Shown: in pieces, positions 48,099-57,805 of the stretch
Layout: each line of letters opens with the position of its first letter
How positions within the stretch are numbered: position 1 is the first letter of the stretch
Origin: Psychroserpens sp. SPM9
GTDB lineage: Bacteria; Bacteroidota; Bacteroidia; Flavobacteriales; Flavobacteriaceae
Assembly (NCBI RefSeq): GCF_025153525.1
Contig: NZ_JANZNR010000006.1
Coordinates: 124,001 to 188,000 of the forward strand
DNA length: 64,000 nt
Direction: 5' to 3'
Made by a program: the position numbers and the translations under genes
Notes under the pieces: generated by a model
Databases searched by the model: none
Seen by the model: the letters and a program-made list of their open reading frames with translations, nothing else
What the model was told of the DNA's origin: nothing

Positions 48099-48106
48099 TA
48101 CCTTTG
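48099..48106 (+). promoter_or_regulatory. rlmB -7 element
   Basis: TACCTTTG fits TAnnTTTG and lies four bases before the rlmB ATG at 48111, right after a terminator T-run. There is no TTG at -33. Use of this site would give a leaderless or nearly leaderless mRNA. Confidence 0.5.
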
Positions 48107-48110
48107 AGCC

Positions 48111-48845
48111 ATGGAAAAAGAAACGACCATTTTTGGTATACGTGCCGTAATTGAAGCTATAAAGTCTGGAGAAAACATTGATAAAATATTTCTTCAAAAA
48201 GGATTGCGTGGTGAATTATTTTCAGAATTAGAGCAGCTTCTTAAAAAAGAACGCTTAAACTGTTCCTATGTTCCCGTAGAAAAACTTAACCGTCTTTCTA
48301 AAAAGAACCACCAAGGTGCCATTGCGCAAATCGCTCCAATTACATTTCATGATCTTGAAGACTTAGTGATGAATGTCATCGAATCTGGTAAAACACCTCT
48401 ATTTTTATTATTAGATCAACTGAGTGATGTACGTAATTTTGGTGCTATTGTTCGTACTGCTGAATGTACTGGAGTTTCAGGAATTATTATTCAGAAAAAA
48501 GGCGGTGCTCCTGTTAACGGTGATGCCATTAAAACCAGTGCTGGCGCCATTTTCAAAATGCCAATTTGCAAAGTAGACCATATTAAAGATGCAGTGTTTT
48601 ACATGCAAGCTAGCGGTATCAAAGTTATTGCAGCGACCGAAAAAACAGACAACACCATTTACGATGTATCATTTAAAGAACCTTGTGCTATAATCATGGG
48701 GTCTGAAGGGAAAGGCATCAATCCTTCGGTATTAAAAGTTGCAGACGATAAAGCCAAACTTCCTTTGCTAGGCGAAATAGAATCACTTAATGTTTCGGTG
48801 GCTTGTGGGGCGTTTTTATATGAAGCGGTTAGACAACGGCTTTAA
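48111..48845 (+). CDS. rlmB: 23S rRNA 2'-O-ribose methyltransferase (TrmH/RlmB family)
   Basis: A 244-residue SPOUT-class enzyme that methylates the 2'-OH of a 23S rRNA guanosine. The N-terminal substrate-binding domain (about 1-75) starts FGIRAVIEAIKSGENIDKIF. The C-terminal knot has LLDQLSDVRNFGAIVRTAEC, IIMGSEGKGI and SLNVSVACGAFLYEAVRQR. The TrmH/RlmB split cannot be settled from motifs alone. It stands next to rhomboid and rarA genes on other strands or units. Confidence 0.9.
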   Translation: MEKETTIFGIRAVIEAIKSGENIDKIFLQKGLRGELFSELEQLLKKERLNCSYVPVEKLNRLSKKNHQGAIAQIAPITFHDLEDLVMNVIESGKTPLFLLLDQLSDVRNFGAIVRTAECTGVSGIIIQKKGGAPVNGDAIKTSAGAIFKMPICKVDHIKDAVFYMQASGIKVIAATEKTDNTIYDVSFKEPCAIIMGSEGKGINPSVLKVADDKAKLPLLGEIESLNVSVACGAFLYEAVRQRL

Positions 48846-48847
48846 AG

Positions 48848-49600
48848 TTATTCCTTGTCTTTGTTTTCTTTAAACGTATAGTTATAATTTACACCCGTAT
48901 CCTCAGGTATTGACTCCTCCTCTAGTTCAGGTTCTAAGATTTCTATAAAGTTTCCGTTTTCATCAAAATGCTTCAAAAACGGATCATCTTCTTCATTATA
49001 ATCTGGCTCCTGCCATACGTAACGTTCTGGTTTTGCTATAGCTTTTCTAAAAATAAGCGCAAAAATCAACCCAGAAATGAGTCCGCCAGCATGACCTTCC
49101 CAAGACATTCCGTCTTTAACAGGAAATGCGTACCAAAGCATACTTCCGTAGAGAAATACAACAATTAAGGATAAGGCAACTAATCGGTAATGCTTAGCAA
49201 AAATGCCTTTAAAGAAAATAAAACTCACTAAGACATATACCAATCCGCTGGCTCCAATATGATTTGCTGGCCTACCAATGAGCCATGTAAACAAGCCCGA
49301 AAGCAATATGCCGTAGCACAACACTTTCCATGAGATTTTTCTGTAGAAATAAAATAAAGCCACAGATAAGACAAACAACGGAATACTATTATGGTATAAA
49401 TGTTCTATATCGGCGTGGATAAACGGACTCGTAATGATTCCTAAAAGGCCTTCTAATTTTTGCGGATAGACACCAAGTCGTTTAATAGACGGAAAAAAGC
49501 GAACCTGCATCCAAAAAACAATCCAAAGGGAAAGCACAAAAAACAAAGGGTATGCAATTACGCCTGTAGAGTATTTAAAATGTTGCTGGTTTTGACTCAT
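48848..49600 (-). CDS. Rhomboid-family intramembrane serine protease
   Basis: A 250-residue membrane protease with about six TM segments. The catalytic dyad is Ser118 in HIGASGLVY and His170 in WEGHAGGLISG. It cuts single-pass membrane proteins inside the bilayer; its substrate is unknown. A charged 50-residue C-terminal tail extends past the core. Its stop lies 2 bases from the converging rlmB stop. Confidence 0.95.
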   Translation of the reverse strand: MSQNQQHFKYSTGVIAYPLFFVLSLWIVFWMQVRFFPSIKRLGVYPQKLEGLLGIITSPFIHADIEHLYHNSIPLFVLSVALFYFYRKISWKVLCYGILLSGLFTWLIGRPANHIGASGLVYVLVSFIFFKGIFAKHYRLVALSLIVVFLYGSMLWYAFPVKDGMSWEGHAGGLISGLIFALIFRKAIAKPERYVWQEPDYNEEDDPFLKHFDENGNFIEILEPELEEESIPEDTGVNYNYTFKENKDKE

Positions 49601-49690
49601 AGTCTAAATTTAAAATTTAAATAGCAAAATACTCTCCATTTATGAAAACTATGAAATATTGTCACATTCGTTTTTTGTAATTTTACACTT

Positions 49691-50971
49691 ATGAACGAAC
49701 CTTTAGCAGAACGATTACGTCCGCAAACTCTTGACGATTATTTAAGTCAGTCACATTTAGTTGGAAAAACTGGCGTTTTAACCCAGCAATTGCAACAAGG
49801 TGTTATAGCCTCCATGATTTTTTGGGGACCTCCAGGAACAGGAAAAACAACATTAGCCAATATTGTCGCTAATGAATCTAAGCGTCCGTTTTACACCTTG
49901 AGTGCTATTAATTCTGGTGTTAAAGACATTAGAGATGTTATTGACAAAGCGAAACAAAGCGGTGGTTTATTCACGACTAAAAACCCCATTCTTTTTATTG
50001 ATGAGATTCATCGTTTTAGTAAGTCTCAACAAGATTCATTACTGCAAGCTGTAGAAAAAGGCTGGGTGACTCTTATTGGTGCCACAACCGAAAACCCGAG
50101 CTTTGAAGTGATTCCTGCACTCTTATCGCGGTGTCAGGTTTACGTATTGAATTCTTTTGAAAAAACCGACTTAGAAGCCTTATTACAAAGAGCAATTACT
50201 GAAGATGAACTGATTTCGAAACGCCAAATTAAACTAAAAGAAACCGATGCACTTTTAAGGCTATCTGGTGGCGACGCAAGAAAACTACTGAATATTTTTG
50301 AGCTCATCATCACCTCATTTGACAGTGATGAAACTATCGAAATCACGAATGCTGTAGTTTCTGATAAAGTACAGAACAACACGGTTCGTTATGACAAAAC
50401 TGGCGAACAACATTATGATATAATTTCAGCATTTATAAAATCGATTCGAGGTAGTGACCCCAATGCCGCAGTATATTGGTTAGCTCGAATGATTGAAGGC
50501 GGAGAAGATGTCAAGTTTATTGCACGTCGTTTACTAATTTTAGCAAGCGAAGATATTGGTAATGCTAATCCGACTGCTCTAGTTATCGCCAATAATACCT
50601 TTCAAGCAGTATCTATTATTGGATACCCAGAATCCCGAATTATTTTAAGCCAGTGTACTACGTATCTAGCAACATCTCCAAAAAGTAACGCTGCCTATGA
50701 AGCTATTGGTAAAGCACAGCAACTGGTAAAAGAAACTGGTGATTTATCGGTTCCGTTATCTATTAGAAATGCGCCTACAAAATTAATGAAAGAACTCGGC
50801 TATGGTGATAATTATCAATATGCCCATAAGTATGAAAATAACTTTGTCCCTCATGAATTTTTACCCGAGGAAATAAAAAATACAACCTTGTATAATCCCG
50901 GGAATAATGCCCGAGAAAATGCACAACGAGACTTTTTAAAATCGCGATGGAAAGACAAATATGGGTATTAG
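49691..50971 (+). CDS. rarA: Replication-associated recombination protein A
   Basis: A 426-residue AAA+ ATPase of the RarA/MgsA/WRNIP1 family that acts at stalled forks. It has Walker A GPPGTGKT (46-53), Walker [11 protein letters not shown], sensor 1 [10 protein letters not shown] and the C-terminal tetramerisation domain with [21 protein letters not shown]. Length fits. Its stop overlaps the converging gene's stop (TTAG at 50968-50971). Confidence 0.96.
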   Translation: MNEPLAERLRPQTLDDYLSQSHLVGKTGVLTQQLQQGVIASMIFWGPPGTGKTTLANIVANESKRPFYTLSAINSGVKDIRDVIDKAKQSGGLFTTKNPILFIDEIHRFSKSQQDSLLQAVEKGWVTLIGATTENPSFEVIPALLSRCQVYVLNSFEKTDLEALLQRAITEDELISKRQIKLKETDALLRLSGGDARKLLNIFELIITSFDSDETIEITNAVVSDKVQNNTVRYDKTGEQHYDIISAFIKSIRGSDPNAAVYWLARMIEGGEDVKFIARRLLILASEDIGNANPTALVIANNTFQAVSIIGYPESRIILSQCTTYLATSPKSNAAYEAIGKAQQLVKETGDLSVPLSIRNAPTKLMKELGYGDNYQYAHKYENNFVPHEFLPEEIKNTTLYNPGNNARENAQRDFLKSRWKDKYGY

Positions 50972-51786
50972 AATTTTAAATTAATGTCTTCAACCTGAAG
51001 ATTTTCACCATTGTTTTCAGCATACACCCAAATATCTCCTTTTTTGTATACCACAGCATCTTTACCTTGTACTATAAAAGTATCTGGAGCTCCAGAATAC
51101 AGTAAAATCATCACTTTTTTAGGTTCGGTGTCAACAACCTGAAACCCTCCTTTTATTGGTTGTGCATAAAGTATATCTTTAGCATCTGCACCATTGGGCA
51201 TAGACACAGGTTGATCTTTTGCATTAACATTAACCGATTCTTCAACTATATCTGGCTTTTCTTCTGAATTGACAGTGGCCTTGACTTCGGTTTTAGATAC
51301 TGTTGTAGGCATCTCTACATTAGATGCAACTTGGCTTGTAGAGGTATCGCCATTGTATTTATAATCATAAAACTGGTAAGTCTCAAAGGCCGCTCTAAAG
51401 GCTTCATGATAGGCTTTTTTACGATCTTTTAGTTTAGATCTACCAACTTCGGAAGTAGCAATCACTCGGTTTTTACAATCTATTAAATCGATTTTAATCT
51501 TAGTCACTAAGAATCCGCCTTTAACCTCGCTCGGAACTGCTTTGAGTGCCAAACAATGATTCAAACCTAAATCCTTAGGATATTCTTCATTTTCAGAAAG
51601 CGTTGTATAACCGTATTTATTGAATAAAAACTTTGTTAAAGAATTTAACTGGTACTGATCTTCAGATTTTTGAAAATCAAACTGATTAGGCACAATAATG
51701 TATTTGTAGTTATTTATTTTTTCCTGTGCAAAGCTCTGCCATTGGCATACGATTGTAAATGCAATAAATAAAAGTATTCTAGTCAT
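50968..51786 (-). CDS. Hypothetical secreted protein
   Basis: A 272-residue protein with a signal peptide (MTRILLFIAFTIVCQWQSFA). The N-terminal part after the signal (about 25-150) has a small compact domain, with NKYGYTTLSENEEYPKDLGL. A Thr/Ser/Val-rich linker and a short hydrophobic C-terminal strand domain follow. No family recognised. ATG 51786 is chosen over a TTG at 51795. It overlaps the end of the DUF5723-like gene by 8 bases, so the two are likely coupled. Confidence 0.78.
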   Translation of the reverse strand: MTRILLFIAFTIVCQWQSFAQEKINNYKYIIVPNQFDFQKSEDQYQLNSLTKFLFNKYGYTTLSENEEYPKDLGLNHCLALKAVPSEVKGGFLVTKIKIDLIDCKNRVIATSEVGRSKLKDRKKAYHEAFRAAFETYQFYDYKYNGDTSTSQVASNVEMPTTVSKTEVKATVNSEEKPDIVEESVNVNAKDQPVSMPNGADAKDILYAQPIKGGFQVVDTEPKKVMILLYSGAPDTFIVQGKDAVVYKKGDIWVYAENNGENLQVEDINLKF

Positions 51787-53191
51787 TTGAATCAAATATT
51801 AAGTTTATTCCGAATTGTAAAGATACACTTTGTGCTTTAGAAATATTTTGTAATTCAAACAAATTATTCCCCATAAGGTACATATTAAACCGTCCTATGT
51901 GTAGGGATGCGCCCAAACCAAAATTGCGAAGCGAAAATGCATCTACTGTATACGTGGCCTTTAATTTTAAAAAATCAAACAAGCGCCTGTAATAAAATGC
52001 TGTTGCCGCAAACTGTGGTCGTCTGGGTCTGAAAACCGAAAACAACTGTAATCCTAAGGCATTTTGATAGGGTTTTTGACCTGCATAACAATCACAATCT
52101 TGTCCGTTTCCCTTTCCGAAATTATAGCGATACGACAAATTTACTTTTGATGAGCGCCATGTTACGTAATTGTTTTTTAAAGTATCTATTTTGATATTTT
52201 CGTCGAACTCATCTTCTAAATTTTGCCAATAAGGCGTGGTGCCTTCAGCATTTAAAAGCGGTGGAAAAATGAGTTCTAAACCTTCAGTTGTATAGCTACC
52301 ATTGAGATGATAGGTCTCCACATCTTTGGAATGAAAAATAGCACCAAAATCCAGTAAACTTCCAGTAATAATATGTTGTTCTTTGAGTTGATAGGTAAAA
52401 CCGACATCAATTCCCAGCCCTAAATTTCCACCAAATAAAATCCGTTTTCTAAGGGTTTTAATATCCTTACTAAAATCGGAATTTTCATCACCAATCAACG
52501 GGGCGATTCCTGAGGTTTGCACCCTTCCGTCTAAAGCCTGAAACACATGTTCGTAAACATTATCACCTGTGGTACTTTCGCGGGTCGTAAAGGTTCCTGA
52601 ATTATTTACACTGTTTACATTCGCAATGCTTGAATAGATCTTAGCTCTTGCTCCCAAAGTGAATTTTTTATTGATTTGTTTATTAATTCCGAAGTGAAAA
52701 ACTGATAATAATTCGGCTTTAAAACTCACATCATTTAAAGAAAAAGAGCGTCCAATATGATTGGCATTCCCTTCCCAAAGTAATACTGCCACATCTTTTG
52801 GGAAATAAGAAATCATATCGACTTCTTCATACATACCATAGGAAAAGTAAGTAGTTTCATCTTTTCGCCAACCGCCATTTATGATGTCTAATTGCTGATT
52901 TAAAGTAAAATAATCCCGATGCGACATGGCGTTTATCGCATTTCCAATTTTGATATTTATGTCCACGCCATCGTCTCTAAAAATATCATAAGCCGATACT
53001 CCAGAACTGCCAAAATTGACATGAAACTGTGATAATAAAGGGATTCCGAAATGTTTATCGAAGGTCACCAAAGCTCCAGGATTTTGATTAAGCGTCTGCG
53101 GAATCACATTAAAATCATACATAAGCTCTTTGTTCTGGCTGTCGACCAAACTTGTTATAAAGAGCAGTATGCAAAGTGTTTTACAGCGCAT
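51779..53191 (-). CDS. DUF5723-like outer-membrane protein
   Basis: A 470-residue predicted beta-barrel with a signal peptide (to about residue 18). Strand-like Tyr/Phe/Gly-rich segments run throughout (FHFGINKQINKKFTLGARAKIY, LGLGIDVGFTYQLKEQH). The pattern fits the DUF5723 family of Bacteroidota, which resembles PorV/FadL-like barrels. The role is unknown. It is the middle gene of a minus-strand run: the lipoprotein upstream ends 5 bases before its start. Confidence 0.8.
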   Translation of the reverse strand: MRCKTLCILLFITSLVDSQNKELMYDFNVIPQTLNQNPGALVTFDKHFGIPLLSQFHVNFGSSGVSAYDIFRDDGVDINIKIGNAINAMSHRDYFTLNQQLDIINGGWRKDETTYFSYGMYEEVDMISYFPKDVAVLLWEGNANHIGRSFSLNDVSFKAELLSVFHFGINKQINKKFTLGARAKIYSSIANVNSVNNSGTFTTRESTTGDNVYEHVFQALDGRVQTSGIAPLIGDENSDFSKDIKTLRKRILFGGNLGLGIDVGFTYQLKEQHIITGSLLDFGAIFHSKDVETYHLNGSYTTEGLELIFPPLLNAEGTTPYWQNLEDEFDENIKIDTLKNNYVTWRSSKVNLSYRYNFGKGNGQDCDCYAGQKPYQNALGLQLFSVFRPRRPQFAATAFYYRRLFDFLKLKATYTVDAFSLRNFGLGASLHIGRFNMYLMGNNLFELQNISKAQSVSLQFGINLIFDSND

Positions 53192-53196
53192 TAGAT

Positions 53197-53757
53197 TTAC
53201 AATTCGAAATAAAAAGTCACTTTAGAATCCAGTTCTAAGCGTCCTAAAGTATTAGTATCAATGGGATTGGTTGATGGCGGTAAGGTGATTTTAAAAATAA
53301 GCTTGGTCGCTTCTTCAAAGACCGAAAGTTCAGGCTCTTCAATTAAAAAATTGGACACCACAACACTGGGAGCATTGGGCTGTCCTGGTGGCACTTCAAT
53401 TTCTGCAAGATAACGTAGCTCGTCAGCATCATTAACAAACTCAAAATCAATGCTAAAATGTCGATCTAAGCTATTTGCAAACTGAAAGTTTAAATTGGTT
53501 TTTATAAGTTGGTCTACAAAAAAATCAGAATTGATATACTCTAAACGTGTGGTATCGGTAAGTATGATGACTTCTTGTTGTGTGGCTTCGTCTATAAAAT
53601 TAGGCGCTTCCAAATTGGAATACATTAAACTGGATTCAAAAACTGGTGTTGGCAGGATGTTTTCGGTTTGATCAAAATCGACATCACTCACACAGGAATT
53701 AAGAAAAATAAGCATCAAGCATATTAATCCAAACACTACTTTTTTGAATCTTTTCAT
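53197..53757 (-). CDS. Hypothetical lipoprotein
   Basis: A 186-residue predicted lipoprotein. The start is ATG 53757; a TTG at 53766 is less likely. The lipobox ends at NSC. The body is rich in beta-type residues with an Asp/Glu-rich N-terminus (VSDVDFDQTENILPTP). No family recognised. It forms an operon with the DUF5723-like gene and the secreted protein after it, which suggests a shared outer-membrane task. Confidence 0.78.
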   Translation of the reverse strand: MKRFKKVVFGLICLMLIFLNSCVSDVDFDQTENILPTPVFESSLMYSNLEAPNFIDEATQQEVIILTDTTRLEYINSDFFVDQLIKTNLNFQFANSLDRHFSIDFEFVNDADELRYLAEIEVPPGQPNAPSVVVSNFLIEEPELSVFEEATKLIFKITLPPSTNPIDTNTLGRLELDSKVTFYFEL

Positions 53758-53803
53758 AACGTTCAATTTATGATTAAACGATTTTTATGTCGTAAAACGT
53801 ATA

Positions 53804-54493
53804 TTATAAATACTTTTTTATCTCTAGTAATTGCTTGACGTTTTTGATAGAATCATCCACATTATAGTCGTGATAATTAAACAAAATGACATCTAAACCA
53901 ACTGCTATTGCTCCTAAAATATCAGCTTCGTAATTATCCCCAATCATAATACTTTCTTGAGGTTGCGCCTTAGCTAAATGTAAAGCATGATTGAAAATTA
54001 TAGGATTTGGTTTTTTTACGCCAGCAGTTTCAGAATTGGTAATTGTTTTGAAGTATTTTGAAATCTGTGCATTGTCCATTTTGCGCTGTTGCGCTTCTTC
54101 AAAACCGTTGGTAATGATATGCAATTGGTAGTTTTGACTCAAATGATCTAAGAGTTCAAAAGTGCCTTCAAAAAGGTGATTAAATGTCGTGAGATGTGTA
54201 ATATAGCCTTCAGACAGTTGATTGATTATTTCATCTGAAACCTTGAATTCAATAGCATCAAACGTATCTTTTAAACGTTTATAACGCAACAATGCTTTAT
54301 CAATTTTTTCTTCTCTATACAGTTTCCAATAATTGAGGTTTATAGGTTCATAAACGCTCAAAAAATCTTTCGACTTTACCTGAAGCTGATGTATTTCAAA
54401 AATTTTCTCAAAGGTTAATGCCGAGTTTTTATCAAAATCCCAGAGCGTATGATCTAAATCAAAAAATATGTGATTAATCCCTTTTAATTTCAT
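53804..54493 (-). CDS. YjjG-family HAD phosphatase (noncanonical pyrimidine nucleotidase)
   Basis: A 229-residue HAD-superfamily hydrolase. The nucleophile motif is FFDLDHTLWDF (Asp12, Asp14), followed by a helical cap. Motif II HIITNGFEEAQQRKM and motif III/IV KKPNPIIF and MIGDNYEADILGA are present. YjjG removes phosphate from pyrimidine nucleotides, including non-standard ones. It overlaps the deacetylase gene by 20 bases, so both are translated from one mRNA. Confidence 0.92.
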   Translation of the reverse strand: MKLKGINHIFFDLDHTLWDFDKNSALTFEKIFEIHQLQVKSKDFLSVYEPINLNYWKLYREEKIDKALLRYKRLKDTFDAIEFKVSDEIINQLSEGYITHLTTFNHLFEGTFELLDHLSQNYQLHIITNGFEEAQQRKMDNAQISKYFKTITNSETAGVKKPNPIIFNHALHLAKAQPQESIMIGDNYEADILGAIAVGLDVILFNYHDYNVDDSIKNVKQLLEIKKYL

Positions 54494-55784
54494 CTGCAGA
54501 TTCTAATATTTGAGTGAATATTTTTTTAAAGCCTTTCCATTTTTCATCACTTCCAAAGGTGTAATTATGAAACACCGGTGTAAAAGTGCCATTAACACGT
54601 TTTACAGCATTAATTAAACCTTGTAGTTTTTGTTTTTTATCGAGTTGGGACTGGTGTTTTAATAGGGCATGATCTATACAATGAAACGAATTAATAAGTA
54701 ATGGCGTTTGCGTTTCATAATCTAAATCGTAAAATAAAAAAGGTGTGCATGTACCCGCTCTAAACCCCATATAATTGAGGTATCCCATGGTGAAATCGTT
54801 TTTAATTTCAAGTTCGGTAAGGTTGCGATACGACGTTGGCAAATTGATTTTTGAAAACGAATTTCGGGTGGCTTCGAGTTCATAATTGGTAATAAACTCC
54901 ATCTTTTTCTTTTCCTTTTTTAGAATATCAATATCATCTAAAGAAAAATAGGAGGCTTTTAATCCGACTTTACAATAATCGGCAACCGATTTAATTAATG
55001 ATACAAACTGCTTTTTGTTGACATTTATATTCTTGTCATAGGTTGAATAGTCTCCAATTAAGAAAAAAACAATAAACTTAAAAGGGTATCGCTTTTGCTT
55101 ATTAATTATCCATTTGAACGTATCATAAGGGTCACGTTTAAAACCAAACAAAACAAGAAAACGGTTATAAAATCGTTTAAATTTAAGTCGCAATAAATCG
55201 TTACAAGCGCCACCAACGGTTCGCATTAAACCTTTTTGCTTAAAATAATAAGCGGTTGGCACATCAATCACAGGCTGCACTGTATAATGCCGCTTCGGAA
55301 AAGTAAAGCCTTCAAACTTTTGCTCTAAAACAGATTTAAGTTTATATGCCCAAATATCTATCACAGGTTGATCGAGAAACTGATGCTTGAATGCTAAACT
55401 TTCTTTAGCAGTAAAACGACCGAAATTATCTTTAACATGAGGCAGGTATTCTTCATAGCGACTTAACAAATAAAAAGATGCAGCAAAAATATCGAAAGGT
55501 AGAGCGCTCTTGTCTCCTGTAGTAAAAAAGCATTTGGTATCTTCCCAATCATGAACGTTGATATCTACATCAGATACACCTTGCTCAAACAATAGCTCAT
55601 GATTTTTAATAAATACCTCATTACTTAAGGGTTGTCGTGTGTACGACATTTTCAAACTATCATGCGCAATAAACTCCTCAATAGTGGTTGTAAAACTCAC
55701 AGGCACACCAAGTATTCTGGTACATAAATGCTTAAACGCATAACGAACTCTAGGTGTGATTTTATGTGTATAGACTAATAGCAA
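54474..55784 (-). CDS. Polysaccharide deacetylase-family protein
   Basis: A 436-residue protein of the NodB/CE4-like superfamily. The first residues (LLVYTHKITPRVRYAFKHL) and the region PVIDVPTAYYFKQKG match a Flavobacteriaceae branch with an N-terminal extra domain. The later part holds VGLKASYFSLDDIDILKKE, NYLGFRAGTCTPFLFYDLD-like sequence and FHNYTFGSDEKWKGF. The start is a TTG codon at 55784: an in-frame stop (TGA) lies 12 codons upstream with no ATG between. Substrate unknown; cell-surface polysaccharide is possible. Confidence 0.8.
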   Translation of the reverse strand: MLLVYTHKITPRVRYAFKHLCTRILGVPVSFTTTIEEFIAHDSLKMSYTRQPLSNEVFIKNHELLFEQGVSDVDINVHDWEDTKCFFTTGDKSALPFDIFAASFYLLSRYEEYLPHVKDNFGRFTAKESLAFKHQFLDQPVIDIWAYKLKSVLEQKFEGFTFPKRHYTVQPVIDVPTAYYFKQKGLMRTVGGACNDLLRLKFKRFYNRFLVLFGFKRDPYDTFKWIINKQKRYPFKFIVFFLIGDYSTYDKNINVNKKQFVSLIKSVADYCKVGLKASYFSLDDIDILKKEKKKMEFITNYELEATRNSFSKINLPTSYRNLTELEIKNDFTMGYLNYMGFRAGTCTPFLFYDLDYETQTPLLINSFHCIDHALLKHQSQLDKKQKLQGLINAVKRVNGTFTPVFHNYTFGSDEKWKGFKKIFTQILESADEIKRD

Positions 55785-55910
55785 TATTGATTTTGGGTAT
55801 TTGATGTTTGGTAAAATTAATCATTAAAAAAGAATGCAGCATAAATTGCCTAATCCATCTTATGTTAATTTTCTAGTTGCCTTTAGAAAGTGCTCTATTA
55901 AATGTAATAC

Positions 55911-56609
55911 TTATAGACATTGTTCATCTGCGAAACTAAAATATGCTTTTTCTGTGATAATGAGGTGGTCTAACACTTTAATATCTAAACTCGCTGCTGC
56001 TGTTTTTAATTTTTGAGTTAGATTTTTATCGGCTTCACTTGGTTTTAATGTTCCCGATGGATGATTATGAACTAAGATAAGAGCTACTGCTCCCACTTCT
56101 AGGGCATTTTTGAGCACTAAACGCACATCAACCAAAGTACCTGTAATACCGCCTTTACTCAATTGGTGTTTTTGAATTACTTTATTTGAATTATTGAGAT
56201 AGATGATCCAGAATTCTTCATGAGGCAACTCGCCAATGACAGGTTGCATTAATTCAAATACTGACACACTAGAACTGATTTTTTGCTTTTTTAGGGCTTC
56301 TTCTCCACGACGTCTTCTCCCCAACTCCATCATGGCAAGAATTGAAATGGCTTTAGCTTCTCCTATACCTTTAAAGGCCATCAACTGCTTTAAAGTAAGT
56401 TTACCGAGTTCATTAAGATTATGATTGACACTTGCTAAAATACGCTGACTTAAAGCAACTGCACTCTCGTCTCTATTGCCAGATCCTAAAATTATGGCTA
56501 TCAATTCAGCATCGCTCAACGTTGATTTTCCTTTATCGCGGAGTTTTTCTCTTGGTTGATCCTTATGAGACCAATTTTTGATAGATATTGAATCTGATTT
56601 TTCAGCCAT
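55911..56609 (-). CDS. radC: RadC/JAB-domain DNA repair-type protein
   Basis: A 232-residue protein with an N-terminal helix-hairpin-helix (LMAFKGIGEAKAISIL) and a JAB1/MPN metalloprotease-like domain with the JAMM motif HNHPSG (181-186), followed by Ser and Asp of the zinc site (SEAD). The open frame extends to 56642, but the family-like start MAEKSDSISIKNW is at ATG 56609. RadC's role in repair is doubtful, and the enzymatic role of the JAMM site is not known. Confidence 0.93.
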   Translation of the reverse strand: MAEKSDSISIKNWSHKDQPREKLRDKGKSTLSDAELIAIILGSGNRDESAVALSQRILASVNHNLNELGKLTLKQLMAFKGIGEAKAISILAMMELGRRRRGEEALKKQKISSSVSVFELMQPVIGELPHEEFWIIYLNNSNKVIQKHQLSKGGITGTLVDVRLVLKNALEVGAVALILVHNHPSGTLKPSEADKNLTQKLKTAAASLDIKVLDHLIITEKAYFSFADEQCL

Positions 56610-56681
56610 TATATATTTTAATATTGTAATTTTAAAGGGCATTAAATTTAATTCAAAATATAGAAAAAATACTATATTATT

Positions 56682-57125
56682 ATGAAATCTTTATTTTCTT
56701 CCGAAGCACATCAGGAAATTTTAAACCGCATAGATCAACTCAATGAACATAACAAAGCGCGTTGGGGAAAAATGAGTATTGGGCAAATGGCTTGGCATTG
56801 TCAAGGTCCGCTAAACATCATGTTAGAAAAAAATGATTACGGACTCAAACCAAACTGGCTGGCAAAAGTGTTTTTTAAAAAATCACTGTACAACGATTCT
56901 ACTTGGCGAAAAGGATTACCAACGGCTAAGTTTTTAAAACCAAAAAATGATAAAAATTTTAATACTGAGATTGCCACGCTCAAAGCTCTCATTGAAGAAG
57001 CGTATTTACATCGCGATAAAACCGAATGGAAACCTCATCCTGGATTTGGATACTTTACCGCACAACAATGGGGACAAATGCAATACAAGCACTTAGACCA
57101 TCACTTAAGGCAATTTGGAGTTTAG
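56682..57125 (+). CDS. DUF1569 (DinB-like) protein
   Basis: A 147-residue four-helix protein of the DUF1569 type, related to DinB/YfiT metal-binding proteins. Characteristic parts are KARWGKMSIGQMAWHCQGPL (about 25-44) and the C-terminal WGQMQYKHLDHHLRQFG with paired His. The His residues may bind a metal; the substrate is unknown. It is divergent from radC and followed by the FMN-binding protein on the same strand. Confidence 0.82.
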   Translation: MKSLFSSEAHQEILNRIDQLNEHNKARWGKMSIGQMAWHCQGPLNIMLEKNDYGLKPNWLAKVFFKKSLYNDSTWRKGLPTAKFLKPKNDKNFNTEIATLKALIEEAYLHRDKTEWKPHPGFGYFTAQQWGQMQYKHLDHHLRQFGV

Positions 57126-57182
57126 GTTTAAATCATATACACTTGAAATGACTTTTGATTAATTAGAAACAAACTAAAACCA

Positions 57183-57773
57183 TTGAATTACCCACCAAAA
57201 CATCATCAGGATAATGACCAAAATCACATGATTGAGGTTATTAAGACTTATCCCTTAGCTACAGTTATTTCTGTGGAAAATAATCAGCCTTTAATTTCTC
57301 ATTTACCGTTGATTTATGAAGACGGAAAACTCATTGGACATATCGATATTTACAATCCGCAAGCCCAACTACTAAACAAGCATGCAGATGTAACCGTTCT
57401 GTTTTCAGGACCCGATTGCTACATTTCACCAAGTATATACAACAGCACCCAACTCCCAACATGGAACTATATTAAAGTTCATATCAAAGGAACTGTTGAA
57501 GCTATTGAAAGTAAATCGGCATTGAAGCAATCGTTAATTACGATGACCGAATTTTTAGAAGCTCCAAACCCAAAATACACTTTAGAGCCAGACAACCCCA
57601 GATTAGATCGTAATCTTGATTATATTAAAATGTTTAAAATTACAATCACCGATTGGGAAGGAAAATTCAAATTATCTCAAGACAAAAAGCCAAGTGATAT
57701 TCAAAATGCCAGAGCAGAATTGATTCAAGCACATCAAAAAAGCATCCAACACTTTTTAGACAAAGTCTTCTAA
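57183..57773 (+). CDS. PaiB-like FMN-binding protein
   Basis: A 196-residue FMN-binding split-barrel protein. The family N-terminus (NYPPKHHQDNDQNHMIEVIK) and the later WNYIKVHIKGTVEAIE and GPDCYISPSIYN match the PaiB/negative transcriptional regulator group. No ATG lies near this start; the frame begins at TTG 57183, since homologs start MYxPKHF-like. It may bind flavin; a regulatory role is not certain. Confidence 0.85.
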   Translation: MNYPPKHHQDNDQNHMIEVIKTYPLATVISVENNQPLISHLPLIYEDGKLIGHIDIYNPQAQLLNKHADVTVLFSGPDCYISPSIYNSTQLPTWNYIKVHIKGTVEAIESKSALKQSLITMTEFLEAPNPKYTLEPDNPRLDRNLDYIKMFKITITDWEGKFKLSQDKKPSDIQNARAELIQAHQKSIQHFLDKVF

Positions 57774-57805
57774 ATTTTGTACCTTAATACTATAAAAAAC
57801 AAGCC

